A stretch of DNA of 64,000 nt from Pilimelia terevasa (GTDB lineage: Bacteria > Actinomycetota > Actinomycetes > Mycobacteriales > Micromonosporaceae): the NCBI RefSeq assembly GCF_014647915.1, contig NZ_BMQC01000005.1, forward strand, positions 62,001-126,000. The letters are read 5' to 3'. The position numbers and the translations under genes are program-made. Numbering within the stretch: the first letter of the stretch is position 1; each line of letters starts with the position of its first letter. The notes under the pieces were generated by a model. It did no database searches and had not been told where the DNA came from. It saw only the letters and a program-made list of their open reading frames with translations. Of this stretch, positions 60,815 through 64,000 are shown in pieces.

Positions 60815-62284
60815 ATGCCCCCACCCCCGCGCCCCGGTCGACGCGCGCTCCTGGCCGCCGGAGCCGTCCTCGCCCTGCTGGCGACCGCGAGCCCGACCGC
60901 GGCGGCGGTACCGCCGCCCGCGGCCGACCGGCCGGTCGCCGCGCCGCCCTTCGGACCCTCGGCGCCACCGAACCCCGCCACCGCCGCCAACGGCGGGGCG
61001 TCGATCCACGGCGACAGCGCGTCGGCCAAGGCGTTCCCCACGCCCGGGCCCGGCACCGGCGTGGCCCGGGTCGGGCGGTCGGTGCTCGGCGCCGCCTGCC
61101 CGACCCTGCTGCACGGCCGCGACGCCCTGCCGATCGCCCTGTGCACCGACATGCTCACCCGGGTGCCCGCGCTGCACCTGCTCGACCCGCGCACCGGCCG
61201 CAGCCTGGCCACCCACGAACTGGCCGCCGGGGACCTGCTCGGCGGCGTCTACGCCTACCTCGACCGGGACGACCGGGTCGTCCTGGTCGACGGCACCCGA
61301 CACCTGCTGCGGATCGCCCACGAACGCGACGGCGGCGGGCGGTGGCGGTTCCGGGTCACCGACCGGACCCCGATCGGGGCGGCCGTGCCGCCCGGCGACG
61401 GGGTGGTCGCGGTGCTGCCCTCCCACGACGGGCGGATCTGGTTCGCCACCACCGGCGGCGTCGTCGGCGTGGTGGACCGCGCGGGCGCCGTGGCCACCCG
61501 CCGGCTGCCCGGTGAGCGCGTCGCCAACAGCATCTCGACGGTCCCGGGGCAGGTAGCCGTGGTCACCGACCACGCGCTGTACGCCTTCGACGCCGACGCC
61601 CCGGGCCCGCCGCGGGTGCGCTGGCGGCACGCCTACGACCGGGGTCCGCACCGCAAGCCCGGCGTGCTGAGCTGGGGCAGCGGTACCACCCCGGTCTACT
61701 TCGGCCCGCGCGAGGGCACGGAGTACGTGACGATCACCGACAACGCCCACCCGCACATGCGCCTGACGGTGCGCCGGGCGGCCGACGGCGCCGAGGTGTG
61801 CACGCTGCCGCTGTTCGCCGCGCACGCCGCCAGCGGCACCGACGACGCACCGGTGGCCTCGGGGCGCAGCGTGTTCGTCACCAACGCCTACGGCTACACC
61901 TACCCGCCGGGCACCGACGACGGGACCCCGAGCGTGCCGGCGACCGCGCCGTTCGTCGGAGGGCTCACCCGGGTGGACGTCGAGGCCGGCGGCACCGGCT
62001 GCCGCACCGTGTGGACCGACCGCGTGCGCACCTCGTCGCTGCCGCGGCTGTCCATGCCGGACCGCGTGCTGTACGTGATGGAGCAGCTCGGGCCGCTGGC
62101 CAACGACCTGGGGCCGTACGCGCTGGCTCCGGTCGACGCGGACACCGGCGCCGTCGGCACCCGCACGCCGGTGGGCTTCAGCCTGGTCAACCCGCTGCGG
62201 CTGGGGGCGACCGTCACCCCGGACCGGGTGCTGTACCAGGGCACCGTCACCGGCGTGCTGCGGTTGGCGCCGACCGGCTGGTAG
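60815..62284 (+). CDS. Secreted protein, probable beta-propeller (PQQ-like repeats)
   Basis: 489 residues. Signal peptide MPPPPRPGRRALLAAGAVLA with cleavage near PTAAA, then a domain rich in repeated strand patterns with aromatic and DG turns (LHLLDPRTGRSLATHELAAG; IWFATTGGVVGVVDRAGAVA; LYAFDADAPGPPRVRWRHAY; VLYQGTVTGVLRLAPTGW). These resemble blades of a PQQ-type beta-propeller. Six cysteines. No catalytic residues or family assigned. ATG at 60815 with GAGAGGA upstream. It converges on the acyltransferase gene with 9 nt between stops. Confidence 0.75.
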   Translation: MPPPPRPGRRALLAAGAVLALLATASPTAAAVPPPAADRPVAAPPFGPSAPPNPATAANGGASIHGDSASAKAFPTPGPGTGVARVGRSVLGAACPTLLHGRDALPIALCTDMLTRVPALHLLDPRTGRSLATHELAAGDLLGGVYAYLDRDDRVVLVDGTRHLLRIAHERDGGGRWRFRVTDRTPIGAAVPPGDGVVAVLPSHDGRIWFATTGGVVGVVDRAGAVATRRLPGERVANSISTVPGQVAVVTDHALYAFDADAPGPPRVRWRHAYDRGPHRKPGVLSWGSGTTPVYFGPREGTEYVTITDNAHPHMRLTVRRAADGAEVCTLPLFAAHAASGTDDAPVASGRSVFVTNAYGYTYPPGTDDGTPSVPATAPFVGGLTRVDVEAGGTGCRTVWTDRVRTSSLPRLSMPDRVLYVMEQLGPLANDLGPYALAPVDADTGAVGTRTPVGFSLVNPLRLGATVTPDRVLYQGTVTGVLRLAPTGW

Positions 62285-62293
62285 CCGCCGGCC

Positions 62294-63421
62294 TCAGAAG
62301 ACGGTGCGCAGGTACGGGACGCGGGCGGCGCTGAGCGAGACGGCGAAGGACGCGGCGAGGACCAGGGCGTACGCGCCGAGCATCACCGGCAGCGAGCGGC
62401 CGGCGCCCGCCGCCGGCACCGCGGCCTTGACGGCCTCGTACACCAGCAGGTGGACGAGGAAGACCCCGAAGGTCGCGTCGGCGACCCGGACCAGCCGCCG
62501 GCCGGCGGTCGGCCCGGGTCGCCACCGGTCGCCGAGGTTGACGCCGAGCAGGAACACGCCCAGCGCCGCCACGGCGACCGTCGGCCCGAGGTAGTTGACC
62601 GGCAGGAGCACCTGCAGGGTCGGGTACGCCGGCCGCACTCCCCACTGCCAGACCAGCGCCGCCAGCAGCAGGGCGGTGCCGGCGGCGACGGCGAGCAGCG
62701 CGCGGCGGCCCAGGTGCGCGCGGCGCAGCGCCCAGCCGGCGAGGAAGTAGCCGACGTACGGCCACCACATCGTCCACGCGCCGAGGTGCTGCGGGCGGGG
62801 GGTGCCCAGCACCTGGTGGGCGCCGACGACGACGGTGGCGCCGAGCGTCCAGACCAGGGCGACGGCGGCGGTCCGCGCGGCGCGGCGCTGGCCGCCCTCG
62901 CGCAGGAAGGCGGCGAGGACCGGGGCGACCAGGTACAGCCCGGCGATCAGCCAGAGGAAGTACAGGGCGGTGAACACCTTGGCGTCGAGCACCAGTCGCA
63001 CGATCCGGTCGAGGTCTAGCCGCTCGCCGCGCCACAGCATCCGCACGCCGACCAGGTACACCGCGTGCCACACCACGAGGGCGGGCAGGATGCGCAGGAA
63101 CCGGCGGCGGTAGAAGCGGGCCGGCCCGCCGGCGTGGCCGCGCGGGTCCAGCAGCAGGGCGCCGCTGATCATCACGAAGACCGGGACGGCCCAGACGAAG
63201 CCGATGTCGACGGCCGCCGCCGCCCACCAGGTGGCCGTCCCCCGCAGGTCGTCCTCGTTGAGGATCATCCCGACCACGTGGATCGCCACGACGCCGCAGA
63301 TCGCCACGACCCGCAGCAGGTCCAGGCCGTACCGGCGCGGCGGCGGGGCGGGCCGCGCGCCCGCGGGGTGGGGGATGCGGACGGCGGTGTCGCCGCTGCG
63401 CGACTCCACAGATACGGACAT
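62294..63421 (-). CDS. Acyltransferase-3 family membrane protein
   Basis: 375 residues, about ten membrane helices. The AT3 hallmark is at the first helix (LDLLRVVAICGVVAIHVVGM, conserved Arg and His), followed by PVFVMISGALLLDP and FYRRRFLRILPALVVWH. Such enzymes O-acylate cell-surface sugars, antibiotics or lipids. No glycan cluster is adjacent, so the acceptor is unknown. ATG at 63419-63421. The upstream 35 nt are AT-rich for this genome and probably contain the promoter. Confidence 0.9.
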   Translation of the reverse strand: MSVSVESRSGDTAVRIPHPAGARPAPPPRRYGLDLLRVVAICGVVAIHVVGMILNEDDLRGTATWWAAAAVDIGFVWAVPVFVMISGALLLDPRGHAGGPARFYRRRFLRILPALVVWHAVYLVGVRMLWRGERLDLDRIVRLVLDAKVFTALYFLWLIAGLYLVAPVLAAFLREGGQRRAARTAAVALVWTLGATVVVGAHQVLGTPRPQHLGAWTMWWPYVGYFLAGWALRRAHLGRRALLAVAAGTALLLAALVWQWGVRPAYPTLQVLLPVNYLGPTVAVAALGVFLLGVNLGDRWRPGPTAGRRLVRVADATFGVFLVHLLVYEAVKAAVPAAGAGRSLPVMLGAYALVLAASFAVSLSAARVPYLRTVF

Positions 63422-63517
63422 AACGTCTATAACGCCCTATTTACACTATTAGTCGCGGTGCGTCCATCCGTCGGACCGGTACCCGGCTCGCCCGCGGGGA
63501 CGCGCCGGGCACCTCGC

Positions 63518-63523
63518 TAGAGT
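63518..63523 (+). promoter_or_regulatory. -10 box of leaderless trmB
   Basis: TAGAGT, 7 nt before the GTG at 63531. No ribosome binding site. This supports the long N-terminal form of the gene. Confidence 0.5.
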
Positions 63524-63530
63524 GCACGCG

Positions 63531-64000
63531 GTGCGGCGAGAGGTGGCGAGGGTGCGGGAGCAGGTCGGGGCGCGGGCGGTCGGCGGGGCGGTCCCGGGGC
63601 AGGTGGCGCGGCCCGCCCGGGTGCGGACGTTCACCATGCGCGGGCGACTCAGCGGCACCAACGCCGCCGCGGTCGTCGACCACTGGGCCGCCTACGGCGT
63701 CGACGTCGCCGACCGGCCGGCCGCGCCGCTGGACTTCGCCGCGCTGTTCGGGCGCACCGCGCCGGTCGTCCTGGAGATCGGCTTCGGCATGGGCACCGCC
63801 ACCGCCGCGATGGCCGCCGCGGACCCCGGCCGCGACTACCTGGCCACCGAGGTGCACGTCCCGGGCCTGGGCAACCTGCTGCGGCTGGCCGTCGACGCCC
63901 GCCTGAGCAACCTGCGCGTCGCCCGCGGCGACGCCCTGGACCTGCTGCGGCACCAGATCCCGCCGGGCTCCCTCGACGCCGTGCACCTGTTCTTCCCCGA
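63531..64000 (+). CDS. trmB: tRNA (guanine-N7)-methyltransferase, N-terminal part (cut by window edge)
   Basis: 156 residues visible of a SAM-dependent Rossmann methyltransferase that modifies G46 in the tRNA variable loop. Motif I LEIGFGMGTATAAMA, then YLATEVHVPGLGNLL, NLRVARGDALDLL and the family signature HLFFP at the window edge. GTG at 63531 is supported by the promoter box; a GTG at 63621 (RTFTMRGRLSG) is the common shorter start. It continues beyond the window. Confidence 0.92.
   Translation, partial: MRREVARVREQVGARAVGGAVPGQVARPARVRTFTMRGRLSGTNAAAVVDHWAAYGVDVADRPAAPLDFAALFGRTAPVVLEIGFGMGTATAAMAAADPGRDYLATEVHVPGLGNLLRLAVDARLSNLRVARGDALDLLRHQIPPGSLDAVHLFFP

Noticed and set aside
60459-60968. 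169-codon minus-strand frame between the subtilase and the propeller gene
   Set aside because: It overlaps the signal peptide region of the propeller gene, is Arg/Pro/Ala-rich and has no ribosome site or family pattern.

Overview
The window is very GC-rich DNA with third-position GC bias, actinobacterial housekeeping genes, many GTG starts, ATGA/GTGA stop-start overlaps and frequent TANNNT boxes 6-8 nt in front of start codons (leaderless transcripts). The minus-strand order thrS - HIT protein - pgsA - acyltransferase - PimA-type glycosyltransferase - pdxS - pdxT - yebC - ruvCAB - yajC - secD - secF - relA, followed by cyclophilin, MBL hydrolase, hisS, aspS and rarA, matches the order I know from Mycobacterium tuberculosis and other Actinobacteria. 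A member of Micromonosporales is my best guess, but that is inference. No rRNA, tRNA or CRISPR array was seen.

Layout. 1-6.0 kb: rarA (cut by the window edge), aspS, a secreted subtilase, hisS and an MBL hydrolase, all minus. 6.3-8.0 kb: two membrane-anchored cyclophilins in tandem. 7.95-10.1 kb: a small low-GC island wedged between the second cyclophilin and relA. It begins inside the 3' end of the cyclophilin gene, carries a decayed IS element, and then an overlapping pair made of a secreted four-cysteine protein and a small acidic cytosolic protein that looks like a toxin-immunity cassette. 10.1-27.3 kb: the conserved stringent response / Sec accessory / Holliday junction / vitamin B6 / phosphatidylinositol mannoside block, with an Eis-like acetyltransferase and a serine hydrolase added. 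27.5-34.9 kb: EF-G2, HIT protein, thrS with a structured leader, and a two-component system. 35.1-48.9 kb: mostly accessory genes: a secreted FN3-ricin protein, adenosine deaminase, methyltransferase, an aldo/keto reductase with altered catalytic residues, lipoproteins, a glycosyltransferase, a MscS-like helix protein, a CAP protein and citrate synthase. 49.1-52.8 kb: an accessory SecA (SecA2 type), a secreted LamG-like protein and a receiver protein. 52.8-57.1 kb: a fused chelatase, cobO and cobB under a clear cobalamin riboswitch. 57.2-64.0 kb: a large multidomain subtilase, a secreted probable beta-propeller, an acyltransferase-3 membrane protein and the start of trmB.

How it fits together. 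SecD, SecF, YajC and SecA2 belong to the export machinery, which must serve the many exported proteins in the window (two subtilases, two cyclophilins, a CAP protein, lectin-like proteins, lipoproteins). The cobalamin genes form one B12-feedback-controlled operon. PgsA, the acyltransferase and the PimA-like enzyme make the first phosphatidylinositol mannosides. Several convergent gene pairs are separated by long perfect hairpins acting as likely terminators. The most novel-looking locus is the low-GC island at 7.95-10.1 kb.
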